DNA of 64,000 bases from Flavimaricola marinus (GTDB lineage Bacteria > Pseudomonadota > Alphaproteobacteria > Rhodobacterales > Rhodobacteraceae): contig NZ_FXZK01000002.1 of assembly GCF_900184895.1 (NCBI RefSeq), forward strand, positions 124,001-188,000. The letters run 5' to 3'. How positions within the stretch are numbered: the first letter of the stretch is position 1; the number at the start of each line of letters is the position of its first letter. Positions 37,908-46,670 of this stretch are shown here, piece after piece. A model generated the notes under the pieces. It searched no databases and had not been told where the DNA came from. It was given only the letters and a program-made list of their open reading frames with translations. The position numbers and the translations under genes are program-made.

Positions 37908-38948
37908 ATGCTGCCCAGCACGCTCCCTTCGTTGATTGCAGTCCTGCCGATGCCCGTTGTCCTTGTGGGGGCAAATCAACGGGTCGAGGCGGTCAATACG
38001 GCCGCCATTCGTCTGTTCGGAACCGATGGCACCGGGCGCAACTACATCACCGCGCTGCGACAGCCCGCGCTTCTCGAAGCGGTGGAGCAGACCTATGCCG
38101 ACAAGCAGACCCGGACCGCCCAGTATTACGGTCGCGAAGGCGCGCGCGATACCACATGGACGGTAACCGTCGGCCCTGTGCCGATGCAGCTGGGGCTCGG
38201 GGTCGTTCTCAGCTTCGAGGATATGACCGCGATGGAGGAGACCGGTCAGATCAGGCGCGACTTCGTGGCCAACGTCAGCCACGAGCTGCGCACCCCTCTG
38301 ACCGCGTTGTTGGGGTTCGTCGAAACCCTGAAGGGCGCCGCCCGCGACGATGCCAAGGCCCGCGACAGGTTTCTCGGGATCATGGAGCGCGAAGCCGGTC
38401 GTATGGCGCGCTTGGTGGACGATCTCCTGTCTCTCAGCCGGGTCGAACAGGATGAAAGAGTGCGCCCGCGCGAGCTGGTCGACCTGAGCGCCGTGCTCCT
38501 TCAGGTCATCAACGTCCTGGCACCCGTCGCGGCACAATCGGAGATCGAGGTGGACTTCGTCGGACCCGAGTCTCCGGTGCAGGTGCCCGGGGATGCGGCC
38601 CAGCTTCAGCAGGTGGCAACAAACCTGATCGAGAATGCGATCAAATACGGCGGGCATGGCGGCCGGGTCGAGGTCCGGCTGACCGAGATCGGCCACGAAC
38701 CCGCCTTGCGAGGACCCGCGGTGCAACTCAGCGTCACCGACGAGGGCGACGGGATCGAGCCGCATCACATCCCGCGCCTGACCGAACGGTTCTACCGGGT
38801 CGACAGCCACAGGTCGCGCGAACTGGGCGGCACGGGGCTTGGGCTCGCGATCGTCAAACACATCGTCAACCGACACCGGGGTCGGCTGCGGGTCGACAGC
38901 ACGCTGGGCGAGGGGAGCACCTTCCGGATCCTGCTGCCCTCGAACTAG
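37908..38948 (+). CDS. phoR: Phosphate-regulon sensor kinase PhoR
   Basis: A 346-residue histidine kinase: N-terminal PAS domain (about 5-108), dimerisation domain with His125 in NVSHELRTPLTALLGF, and a HATPase domain with DEGDGIEP and GGTGLGLAIVKH. It should phosphorylate PhoB in phosphate starvation. Unlike E. coli PhoR it starts directly at the PAS domain and I see no convincing transmembrane helix, so it may be soluble or attached through PhoU/PstB contacts. It leads the phoR-pstSCAB-phoUB cluster, 290 bases before pstS. Confidence 0.92.
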   Translation: MLPSTLPSLIAVLPMPVVLVGANQRVEAVNTAAIRLFGTDGTGRNYITALRQPALLEAVEQTYADKQTRTAQYYGREGARDTTWTVTVGPVPMQLGLGVVLSFEDMTAMEETGQIRRDFVANVSHELRTPLTALLGFVETLKGAARDDAKARDRFLGIMEREAGRMARLVDDLLSLSRVEQDERVRPRELVDLSAVLLQVINVLAPVAAQSEIEVDFVGPESPVQVPGDAAQLQQVATNLIENAIKYGGHGGRVEVRLTEIGHEPALRGPAVQLSVTDEGDGIEPHHIPRLTERFYRVDSHRSRELGGTGLGLAIVKHIVNRHRGRLRVDSTLGEGSTFRILLPSN

Positions 38949-39110
38949 CCAAAGCCTCGCCGAATCCGGTCATGCAACACTTACATTCGGGGCGAAACGT
39001 GACAGAATCGGCTGGTAAACCGACGTCACGGTCTACCGCGCCATCACAACCAGTGGTCTGCCAATCGAAAGTCGGCCGCAAAATGTTGTTATTTCCATGC
39101 GCATCGCCGC

Positions 39111-39143
39111 ATGTCATAAAACTTTTACACAACTGTCACAAAA
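39111..39143 (+). promoter_or_regulatory. Three-repeat Pho box upstream of pstS
   Basis: Three consecutive 11-base units, each a 7-base site plus an A-rich 4-base spacer, lie at 39111-39121 (ATGTCAT), 39122-39132 (CTTTTAC) and 39133-39143 (CTGTCAC). The outer two closely match the PhoB consensus CTGTCAT; the middle one is weaker. The element lies about 100 bases before the pstS ATG and within the 290-base phoR-pstS gap. It should make pstSCAB-phoUB inducible by phosphate limitation. Confidence 0.82.
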
Positions 39144-39238
39144 GCGTGGCGTGAGCGGCCTAGCAGGGGCGCATCAGCGGCTCGTTCACGGGTCGGACCG
39201 ATACGACAAACTAGACACTTGAGAAACAGGAGCATCTC

Positions 39239-40273
39239 ATGTCCTTCGTCAAGCTGGCCACCTCTGCAATGGCCATGACCGCCGCCCTCACCACAGCCGC
39301 CGCCGCGCGCGACAATGTTCAGGTTGCAGGATCGTCCACCGTTCTGCCCTATGCCTCGATCGTGGCAGAAGCCTTTGGCGAGAACTTCGATTTCCCGACA
39401 CCGGTCGTTGAATCCGGTGGCTCCTCCGCCGGTCTGGCCCGGTTCTGCGAAGGCGTCGGTGAAAACCAGATCGACATCGCAAACGCGTCCCGCGCGATCC
39501 GCGAGCGCGAGATCGAAGCCTGTGCAGCCAATGGCGTGACCGACATCATCGAGGTTCGGATAGGCTACGATGGCATCGTTTTCGCGTCCGACATCAATGG
39601 CCCGACTTTCGCCTTCACGCCCGAGCATTGGTTCAACGCCCTGGCGCCGATGGTTCTGGTCGATGGCGCAATCGTCGAAAACCCCTACACCAACTGGAGC
39701 CAGATCGACGCCAACCTGCCCGATCAGGACATCCTCGCCTTCATCCCCGGCACAAAGCACGGCACACGCGAAGTGTTCGAAGAAAACGTTCTGGCCGCTG
39801 GCTGCGAAGCGACAGGTGCCCATGAGGCAATGATCGCCGCGGGCATGGACGAAGACGCCGCCGAAGACGCCTGCATCGCAGTGCGCACCGACGGTCTGTC
39901 CACCGACATCGACGGCGACTACACCGAAACCCTTGCTCGCGTGGATGCCAACCCGAACGGCATCGGCGTGTTCGGTCTGGCCTTCTACGAGAACAACACC
40001 GACAAGCTGCAAGTGGCCACCATGTCCGGCGTCGAGCCGACCGTGGACAGCATCGCCACCGGCGAATACCCGGTGTCACGCCCGCTGTATTTCTACATCA
40101 AGAAGGCCCACATCGGTGTGATCCCGGGTCTCAAGGAATACGCCGCCTTCTTCGTCTCCGACGATATGGCCGGCGCATGGGGGCCGCTGGCGCTCTATGG
40201 CCTCGTGTCCGATCCCGAACTGGCCGACACTCAGGCGATGATCGAAGCCGAACAGACCATGGGCGATATGTAA
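39239..40273 (+). CDS. pstS: Phosphate ABC transporter substrate-binding protein PstS
   Basis: A 344-residue periplasmic phosphate-binding protein. The signal peptide spans about residues 1-22 (SFVKLATSAMAMTAALTTA). Phosphate-contact segments VAGSSTVLPYA and the GSSAGLARFCEG region are present, and FIPGTKHGTREVFEE supplies the second lobe contacts. A Pho box lies upstream and a stable hairpin downstream. First gene of the high-affinity Pst system. Confidence 0.96.
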   Translation: MSFVKLATSAMAMTAALTTAAAARDNVQVAGSSTVLPYASIVAEAFGENFDFPTPVVESGGSSAGLARFCEGVGENQIDIANASRAIREREIEACAANGVTDIIEVRIGYDGIVFASDINGPTFAFTPEHWFNALAPMVLVDGAIVENPYTNWSQIDANLPDQDILAFIPGTKHGTREVFEENVLAAGCEATGAHEAMIAAGMDEDAAEDACIAVRTDGLSTDIDGDYTETLARVDANPNGIGVFGLAFYENNTDKLQVATMSGVEPTVDSIATGEYPVSRPLYFYIKKAHIGVIPGLKEYAAFFVSDDMAGAWGPLALYGLVSDPELADTQAMIEAEQTMGDM

Positions 40274-40282
40274 TCGTCCTTT

Positions 40283-40306
40283 GGGGGTGGCCTCCGGGCC
40301 GCCCCC
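40283..40306 (+). terminator. GC-rich hairpin between pstS and pstC
   Basis: Ten-base arms (40283-40292 and 40297-40306) with one G-T wobble enclose a TCCG tetraloop, directly after the pstS stop. No U-run follows, so transcription probably continues into pstC while the hairpin protects the pstS 3' end. Confidence 0.6.
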
Positions 40307-40329
40307 ACACCTGATTGAACGGAGCTGCC

Positions 40330-41802
40330 ATGTCCGCCCTTTGGATTGCCCTCATCGTGCTCGCCCTCGCGGCGGGTGGTTATGTTTTGGGGCGCAAACG
40401 CGCACTCGCCTCTGTCGGGGGCAACACCCGGCACCTGCATTCGCTACCGTCCTACTACGGGGCGAATGTCGCGATGATGGCGGCGGTTCCTGCGCTTATC
40501 CTGCTGGTGATCTGGCTGATCCTTCAGCCGATGGTGCTGAACCGTATGGTCGCGCCGATGATCGGCAGCGTCGCGGCGGGCGAGGCGGGCGAAATGAGCC
40601 TCGTGATGTCGGATGTTCGGCGCGTGGCCGATGGGCTCGACGCTGCCGTGGACCAAGGCGTGCTGAGCGGCGCCGAGGCCCGTGACATGCAGAGCGACAG
40701 CACGGACGTGCGCGCCACACTGTCCAATGTCGGGGTCGCGCTCGGCTCCGACGTGACCGCCGAGACACTGTCGGCCGCGCAACGCTACCGGGCCCTGTCG
40801 TCCACCGGTTCGCTGCTGATGACTGTGGTGGTGCTCGCGGTGGCACTGGCCGGTGCGATCACCGCCACCCTGCGGACTCATCGTGATTTCAGGGCGCGCA
40901 ACGTCGTGGAACACGGCATGAGGGTGCTGCTGATCGGCGCGGCATGCTTTGCGATCCTGACGACCTTGGGCATTGTGCTCTCGCTGATCTTCAACACCGT
41001 CAAATTCTTCAATCTCTACCCGGCATCGGACTATTTCTTCGGGCTGACATGGTCGCCCAGCTTTGGCGGAGGCTCGTCGCTGGGCATCCTGCCGTTGCTG
41101 TGGGGCACGCTCTACATCTCGGTCATCGCGCTGGCGGTTGCGGTGCCGATCGGGCTCTTTGCGGCGATCTACCTGTCGGAATACGCCACGCCGCGCATCC
41201 GGGCCTTCGCCAAGCCGATGCTCGAAGTGCTCGCCGGCATCCCCACCATCGTCTACGGCCTCTTTGCGCTGCTGACCGTCGGGCCGCTGCTGGTCAGCGT
41301 CTTTGGCGAGGGCGGCTTTGCCGGCGTCGGCTGGATGCAGGGCGGTACCGCCGTGATGACCGCGGGGCTCGTCATGGGGATCATGTTGATCCCCTTCGTA
41401 TCGTCGCTCTCCGACGACATCATCAACGCGGTTCCGCAAACCATGCGGGACGGGTCGCTGGGTCTGGGCGCCACGAAATCCGAGACGGTGCGGCAGGTCG
41501 TGCTGCCCGCCGCCTTGCCAGGGATCGTCGGAGCGATCCTGCTGGCGGCGTCACGCGCCATCGGCGAGACGATGATCGTCGTGCTGGGGGCAGGGGCCGC
41601 GGCCAAGCTGTCGCTCAACCCGTTCGAGGCGATGACCACCGTCACCGCCAAGATCGTCAGCCAGCTCACCGGTGACGCCGACTTCTCCTCGCCCGAGGCG
41701 CTTGTCGCCTTTGCCTTGGGCATGACCCTCTTCGTGATCACACTGGGGCTGAACATCTTCGCCCTGTGGATCGTCCGCAAATACCGGGAGCAATACGAAT
41801 GA
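40330..41802 (+). CDS. pstC: Phosphate ABC transporter permease PstC
   Basis: A 490-residue permease. The C-terminal half (from about residue 215) holds the normal PstC transport domain with six spans and the EAA-type loop MRDGSLGLGATKSETVRQVV. The N-terminal half adds extra membrane spans and an extracytoplasmic region not found in E. coli PstC (about 320 residues); such extensions are usual in alphaproteobacteria. The ATG at 40330 follows a GGAG site. Its TGA overlaps the pstA ATG. Confidence 0.94.
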   Translation: MSALWIALIVLALAAGGYVLGRKRALASVGGNTRHLHSLPSYYGANVAMMAAVPALILLVIWLILQPMVLNRMVAPMIGSVAAGEAGEMSLVMSDVRRVADGLDAAVDQGVLSGAEARDMQSDSTDVRATLSNVGVALGSDVTAETLSAAQRYRALSSTGSLLMTVVVLAVALAGAITATLRTHRDFRARNVVEHGMRVLLIGAACFAILTTLGIVLSLIFNTVKFFNLYPASDYFFGLTWSPSFGGGSSLGILPLLWGTLYISVIALAVAVPIGLFAAIYLSEYATPRIRAFAKPMLEVLAGIPTIVYGLFALLTVGPLLVSVFGEGGFAGVGWMQGGTAVMTAGLVMGIMLIPFVSSLSDDIINAVPQTMRDGSLGLGATKSETVRQVVLPAALPGIVGAILLAASRAIGETMIVVLGAGAAAKLSLNPFEAMTTVTAKIVSQLTGDADFSSPEALVAFALGMTLFVITLGLNIFALWIVRKYREQYE

Positions 41803-43145
41803 CCGATCAGACCGCCTCCCAGCCGTCGTCCAAACATGGCTCCCTGCTGGCCGTCGACGCCCGGACCAAGAAGCGCAACGCCGCCGAGACCCGGTTCAAG
41901 GCCTATGGCATCGGTGCGTTGCTGATCGGGCTGTTCTTCCTCGTCACGTTGCTGACCGCGATCGTCTCGAACGGATCGACCGCATTCAGCCAGACCTACA
42001 TCAGCCTCGACGTGACGCTGAACGCCGAAAAGCTCGATCCGAACGGCACCGGCGACCGGGACGAAATCGCAAAGGTCACGACGCTGGGCTACACCCAGAT
42101 CATCGCCGAGGCCGTGGCCAACACCATGGCTGCCAACGAGATCGAAAGCCCGCTGCCTGCGGGGGCGCTGCCGCTGATGGTCTCGGCCAGCGCGGCCGCG
42201 CAAATTCGCGATACTGTGCTCGCCGACCCGTCGCTGGTTGGGCAAACAGTCACGTTCAACGTGCTGGCCTCCAGCCGGGTCGATGGCTACCTCAAGGGGC
42301 GGGTCACCCGCGAAAGCCTGGCACGTGACAGAAACCTCGGGCCGCCGCATCTCGATATCGTCGATCAGATGCTCGACGCGGGAGTGGTGGAAAAGCGGTG
42401 GAACCTCGCCTTCATCACCGGCGCCGACGCCTCGGAATCGCGGCCAGAGCAGGCCGGGATCGGGGTGTCGATGCTCGGCAGCTTCTTCATGATGCTGGTG
42501 GTGCTGTTCTTGTCTCTGCCGATCGGGGTCGCCGCGTCTATCTACCTCGAAGAGTTCGCACCGCAGAACAAGTTCACCGACTTCATCGAGGTGAACATCT
42601 CGAACCTCGCCGCGGTGCCGTCGATCGTCTTCGGTATCCTCGGGCTCGCCATCTTCATCCAGATCATGCACCTGCCGCAGTCGGCACCGCTGGTCGGTGG
42701 CCTCGTGCTGACGCTGATGACGCTGCCGACGATCATCATCTCGACGCGGGCGTCCCTGAAATCGGTGCCGCCGTCGATCCGGGATGCGGCGCTTGGGGTC
42801 GGGGCATCGAAAATGCAGTCGGTGTTCCACCATGTGCTGCCGCTGGCGATGCCCGGCATCCTGACCGGCACGATCATCGGACTGGCGCAGGCTCTTGGCG
42901 AAACCGCGCCCCTCCTGCTGATCGGCATGGTCGGTTTCATCGCGTCCAACTATCCGGACGGGCTCGCATCAGGGTTTCTCGATCCGAACTCGGCCATGCC
43001 CGCGCAGATCTATGAATGGGCGAAGCGTGCCGATCCGGCCTATTACGAGCGGGCATGGGGTGGCATTATCGTGCTGCTGGTGTTCCTGATGACGATGAAT
43101 ATCATCGCAATCCTGCTCCGCCGCCGCTTTGAACGGCGCTGGTAG
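41799..43145 (+). CDS. pstA: Phosphate ABC transporter permease PstA
   Basis: A 448-residue permease with an N-terminal DUF3333-type extension (one span near residue 35-57, then a periplasmic domain to about 225) followed by the PstA transport domain, with the loop IRDAALGVGASKMQSVFHHV. The ATG overlaps the pstC stop (ATGA). It forms the phosphate channel together with PstC. Confidence 0.94.
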   Translation: MTDQTASQPSSKHGSLLAVDARTKKRNAAETRFKAYGIGALLIGLFFLVTLLTAIVSNGSTAFSQTYISLDVTLNAEKLDPNGTGDRDEIAKVTTLGYTQIIAEAVANTMAANEIESPLPAGALPLMVSASAAAQIRDTVLADPSLVGQTVTFNVLASSRVDGYLKGRVTRESLARDRNLGPPHLDIVDQMLDAGVVEKRWNLAFITGADASESRPEQAGIGVSMLGSFFMMLVVLFLSLPIGVAASIYLEEFAPQNKFTDFIEVNISNLAAVPSIVFGILGLAIFIQIMHLPQSAPLVGGLVLTLMTLPTIIISTRASLKSVPPSIRDAALGVGASKMQSVFHHVLPLAMPGILTGTIIGLAQALGETAPLLLIGMVGFIASNYPDGLASGFLDPNSAMPAQIYEWAKRADPAYYERAWGGIIVLLVFLMTMNIIAILLRRRFERRW

Positions 43146-43157
43146 GAGGGCACCGAA

Positions 43158-43955
43158 ATGAATGACATGAGACAAATCGAAAGAGCCGTGGACATGAAGC
43201 AAACCAAGATCACAGCCCGCGGCGTGCAGGTGTATTACGGTGACAACCACGCCATCAAGGACGTTAGCGTCGAGATTGCCGACAAGACCGTCACCGCCTT
43301 CATCGGGCCGTCCGGCTGTGGCAAATCCACGTTCCTGCGGTGCCTGAACCGGATGAACGACACGATCAGCATTTGCCGTGTGGAGGGTGATATCCTGATC
43401 GACAACGAGGACATCTACGACCCCCGCGTCGATCCGGTGCAGCTTCGGGCCAAGGTCGGCATGGTGTTCCAAAAGCCGAACCCGTTCCCCAAGTCGATCT
43501 ACGACAATGTGGCCTACGGCCCCAAGATCCACGGGCTTGCGCGCAACAAGGCAGAGCTCGACGAAATCGTCGAAAAGGCGCTCCGGCGCGGTGCGATCTG
43601 GGACGAGGTCAAGGACCGGCTCAACGCCCCCGGCACCGGGCTGTCCGGCGGACAGCAACAACGGCTCTGCATCGCGCGGGCCGTCGCCACCGAACCCGAG
43701 GTTCTGCTGATGGACGAGCCTTGCTCGGCGCTCGATCCGATCGCCACCGCTCAGGTCGAAGAGCTGATCGACGAGCTGCGGCAGAGCTACTCGGTCGTGA
43801 TCGTCACCCACTCCATGCAGCAGGCCGCGCGGGTCAGCCAGAAGACCGCCTTCTTCCATCTGGGCAACCTCGTGGAATACGGCGAGACCGGCGAGATCTT
43901 CACCAATCCCGAAGACCCGCGCACCGAAAGCTATATCACCGGCCGGATCGGCTAA
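43158..43955 (+). CDS. pstB: Phosphate ABC transporter ATPase PstB
   Basis: A 265-residue ABC ATPase: Walker [10 protein letters not shown] near residue 49, the PstB-specific [13 protein letters not shown], signature LSGGQQQR, and Walker [19 protein letters not shown] site supports the ATG at 43158, giving a short N-terminal extension before the usual start at Met13. It powers uptake and, with PhoU, signals phosphate sufficiency to PhoR. Confidence 0.96.
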   Translation: MNDMRQIERAVDMKQTKITARGVQVYYGDNHAIKDVSVEIADKTVTAFIGPSGCGKSTFLRCLNRMNDTISICRVEGDILIDNEDIYDPRVDPVQLRAKVGMVFQKPNPFPKSIYDNVAYGPKIHGLARNKAELDEIVEKALRRGAIWDEVKDRLNAPGTGLSGGQQQRLCIARAVATEPEVLLMDEPCSALDPIATAQVEELIDELRQSYSVVIVTHSMQQAARVSQKTAFFHLGNLVEYGETGEIFTNPEDPRTESYITGRIG

Positions 43956-43965
43956 GGAGAACGCC

Positions 43966-44682
43966 ATGAACGAACAGCATATCGTCTCGGCCTACGACCG
44001 GGATCTCGAGGCCATTCAGGCCATGATCATCAAGATGGGCGGTCTGGTCGAAGCGGCCATCCTCGACGGAACCAAATCCCTGGTGTCGCGGGATCTGGAA
44101 CTGGCCGAAAAGGTGCGGGCCGGCGACAAGGTGATCGACGACCTCGAGGAAAAGATCAACGAAGAGGCCGCGCGCACCATCGCGCTGAGGGCGCCGATGT
44201 CCAAGGATCTGCGGATCATCCTGTCGGTGCTGAAATTGGCCGGTTCGCTGGAGCGCGTCGGAGACTATGCCAAGAACATCGCCAAGCGGACCTCCGTGCT
44301 GGCCGAATTGCGGCCCATCACCGGCTCGGACGCGACGCTCAAGCGGATGGGGCGCGACGTGCAGGCGATGCTCAAGGACACGCTCGACGCCTTCGTCGCG
44401 CGCGATGCGGAACTCGCCGAGGACGTGATCAACCGCGATCAGGACATCGACCAGATGTATAACGCGCTGTTCCGGGAATTCCTCACGCATATGATGGAAG
44501 ATCCCCGCAACATCACGGCGTGCATGCACCTGCACTTCATCGCCAAGAACATCGAAAGGATGGGTGATCTGGTGACCAATATGGCCGAACAGGTCGTCTA
44601 TGTGGCCACCGGCTCCATGCCCGAGGAAAACCGTCCGAAGGGCGACAAGACCTCTTACGTGACGCATGACGAAGGGGCCTGA
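43966..44682 (+). CDS. phoU: Phosphate-signalling protein PhoU
   Basis: A 238-residue all-helical protein made of two three-helix PhoU repeats, with the metal-cluster motif ERVGDYAKNIAKR in the first and ERMGDLVTNMAEQ in the second. It damps PhoR signalling and Pst transport when phosphate is plentiful. GGAG lies just before the ATG, 10 bases after pstB. Confidence 0.96.
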   Translation: MNEQHIVSAYDRDLEAIQAMIIKMGGLVEAAILDGTKSLVSRDLELAEKVRAGDKVIDDLEEKINEEAARTIALRAPMSKDLRIILSVLKLAGSLERVGDYAKNIAKRTSVLAELRPITGSDATLKRMGRDVQAMLKDTLDAFVARDAELAEDVINRDQDIDQMYNALFREFLTHMMEDPRNITACMHLHFIAKNIERMGDLVTNMAEQVVYVATGSMPEENRPKGDKTSYVTHDEGA

Positions 44683-44687
44683 CCCGG

Positions 44688-45377
44688 ATGCTCAGCCAAC
44701 AGCCACATGTCCTCATCGTCGAGGATGAATCCGCTCAGCGCGAGGTGCTCAGCTATAATCTCGGGTCCGAAGGCTACCGCACGTCGCAGGCTGCCGATGG
44801 CGAAGAGGCTCTGCTTCTCGTCGAAGAAGACCTCCCCGACGTGATCGTGCTCGACTGGATGCTGCCGTCCGTCTCGGGGATCGAGGTGTGTCGGCAACTC
44901 AAGGCGCGGGCCCACACGCGTGGCGTGCCGATCATCATGCTGTCGGCCCGGTCCGAAGAGGGCGACAGGGTGCGGGGGCTGGAAACCGGCGCCGATGACT
45001 ACGTGGTCAAGCCTTACTCGGTCAGCGAGCTGATGGCGCGTGTGCGCACGCAACTGCGGCGGGTCCGGCCGGCCACGGTGGGCGAAGTGCTCACCTACGA
45101 CGACATCACCCTCGATGCCGAGACGCACCGTGTCAGCCGCGCCGATCAACAGCTCAAGCTCGGTCCGACGGAGTTCCGGCTGCTCTCCACACTGATGGAA
45201 AAGCCCGGTCGCGTCTGGAGCCGCGAGCAACTGCTCGACCGGGTCTGGGGGCGCGATATCTACGTCGATACCCGCACCGTCGATGTGCATGTCGGCCGAC
45301 TGCGCAAGGTGCTGTGCAAGAACGGCGGCGCCGATCCCGTGAGAACGGTCCGCGGCTCTGGCTATGCGCTCGGCTAG
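44688..45377 (+). CDS. phoB: Phosphate-regulon response regulator PhoB
   Basis: A 229-residue OmpR-family regulator: receiver with Asp56 in VIVLDWMLPSVSG, winged helix from about residue 130 with LGPTEFRLL and VDVHVGRLRK. It binds Pho boxes such as that at 39111. It follows phoU by five bases, so pstSCAB-phoUB is probably one mRNA. I see no terminator in the 102 bases before the next gene. Confidence 0.96.
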   Translation: MLSQQPHVLIVEDESAQREVLSYNLGSEGYRTSQAADGEEALLLVEEDLPDVIVLDWMLPSVSGIEVCRQLKARAHTRGVPIIMLSARSEEGDRVRGLETGADDYVVKPYSVSELMARVRTQLRRVRPATVGEVLTYDDITLDAETHRVSRADQQLKLGPTEFRLLSTLMEKPGRVWSREQLLDRVWGRDIYVDTRTVDVHVGRLRKVLCKNGGADPVRTVRGSGYALG

Positions 45378-45479
45378 GGGCTGAGACAGTTCGGAAACAG
45401 TCCGCGCCAGTCAGCGCAAGATCGAAGCTTCCAAACTCAAAGCCCTTGCGCGACGCCGAGATCCGGTCACTCTAGGGCC

Positions 45480-46661
45480 ATGGTCAATCCAAAGCCCGCC
45501 TTTACCGACGCCGAATACGCCAGCCGGATCGAAAAGACCCGGACGGCGATGGATGCAGCCGGTATCGACGTGCTGATCGTCAGCGACCCTTCCAACATCG
45601 CGTGGCTCACCGGCTATGACGGGTGGTCCTTCTATGTCCATCAGGCGGTGATCCTCGGCCCATCGGGCGATCCGCTCTGGTGGGGGCGCGCAATGGACCG
45701 GGCCGGCGCGATCCGCACCGTCTGGATGGGCGACGAACAGCTTCTGGGCTACGACGACAGCTACGTCCAGAACCCGGCGAAACACCCGATGGAGGACCTC
45801 TCGCGGCACCTGCACGATCTTGGCTGGGCGTATCGGAGCGTTGGCGTCGAAATGGACAATTACTATTTCAGCGCAGCGGCTTACAATGCGCTTCTGATGC
45901 AATGCCCAAAGGCGAATTGGCGCGATGCCACCGGGCTGGTGAATTGGCAACGGGCGGTAAAGTCCGACCGCGAGATCACCTACATGCGACGCGCCGCCGC
46001 CATCGTGACGGCCATGCACGCGCGCATCGTCGAGGTGGCGGAACCGGGACTTGCCAAGAATGTTCTGGTCGCGGAGATCCAGAGATCCGGGACGCTCGGG
46101 GCAGACGGCCATTGGGGCGACTACCCGGCCGTCGTGCCGATGGCGCCCTCCGGCATGGACGCCACCGCACCCCACCTGACCTGGGACGACAGTCCGCTCG
46201 TCGCCGGGGTCCCGACCTTCTTTGAGATCGCCGGGGTCTACCGGCGCTATCACGCTCCGCAATCGCGGACATTGGTGCTGGCTCATGCGCCCGACGCCTA
46301 TCTGCACGCCGCAGATGCCATACAGGCGGCCACCAATGCCGCCCTGACCGCCGCACGTCCGGGGCAAACATGCGGTGACGTCGCACGGGCCTTCAACGCC
46401 GCTCTGGCCAAACATGGGCACCACAAGGACAGCCGGTGCGGCTATGCAATCGGACTCAGCTATCCACCCGACTGGGGCGAACGCACCATGTCGCTGCGCG
46501 GTTCGGACACGACCGTGTTGCAGCCGGGGATGACATTTCACCTGATGCCCGGCCTTTGGCTGGACGATGGCGGGATCGAGATCACCGAGCCCATCCTGAT
46601 CACGGACACCGGGGCCGCATGCCTCGCCCAGACACCATCCGGGCTCACGGTAAAGCACTGA
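45480..46661 (+). CDS. doeA: Ectoine-hydrolase-like M24 (creatinase-fold) protein
   Basis: A 393-residue pita-bread-fold protein of the M24 superfamily. Long segments fit my recollection of ectoine hydrolase DoeA/EutD: LTGYDGWSFYVHQ at about 43-55, MDATAPHLTWDD at about 226-237 and GYAIGLSYPPDWGERTMSLR at about 321-340. The metal ligands of M24 peptidases are replaced (Glu249 in FFEIAG, Pro260 in place of the second Asp, Tyr322 in place of the His), as in metal-free creatinase-type enzymes. The partner deacetylase DoeB and an ectoine transporter are absent here. It precedes an M19 homologue by nine bases. Confidence 0.72.
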   Translation: MVNPKPAFTDAEYASRIEKTRTAMDAAGIDVLIVSDPSNIAWLTGYDGWSFYVHQAVILGPSGDPLWWGRAMDRAGAIRTVWMGDEQLLGYDDSYVQNPAKHPMEDLSRHLHDLGWAYRSVGVEMDNYYFSAAAYNALLMQCPKANWRDATGLVNWQRAVKSDREITYMRRAAAIVTAMHARIVEVAEPGLAKNVLVAEIQRSGTLGADGHWGDYPAVVPMAPSGMDATAPHLTWDDSPLVAGVPTFFEIAGVYRRYHAPQSRTLVLAHAPDAYLHAADAIQAATNAALTAARPGQTCGDVARAFNAALAKHGHHKDSRCGYAIGLSYPPDWGERTMSLRGSDTTVLQPGMTFHLMPGLWLDDGGIEITEPILITDTGAACLAQTPSGLTVKH

Positions 46662-46670
46662 GGCAAGACT

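Noticed and set aside
41253-42833. A 526-codon open frame on the minus strand
   Set aside because: Antisense to pstC and pstA; low-complexity charged translation.
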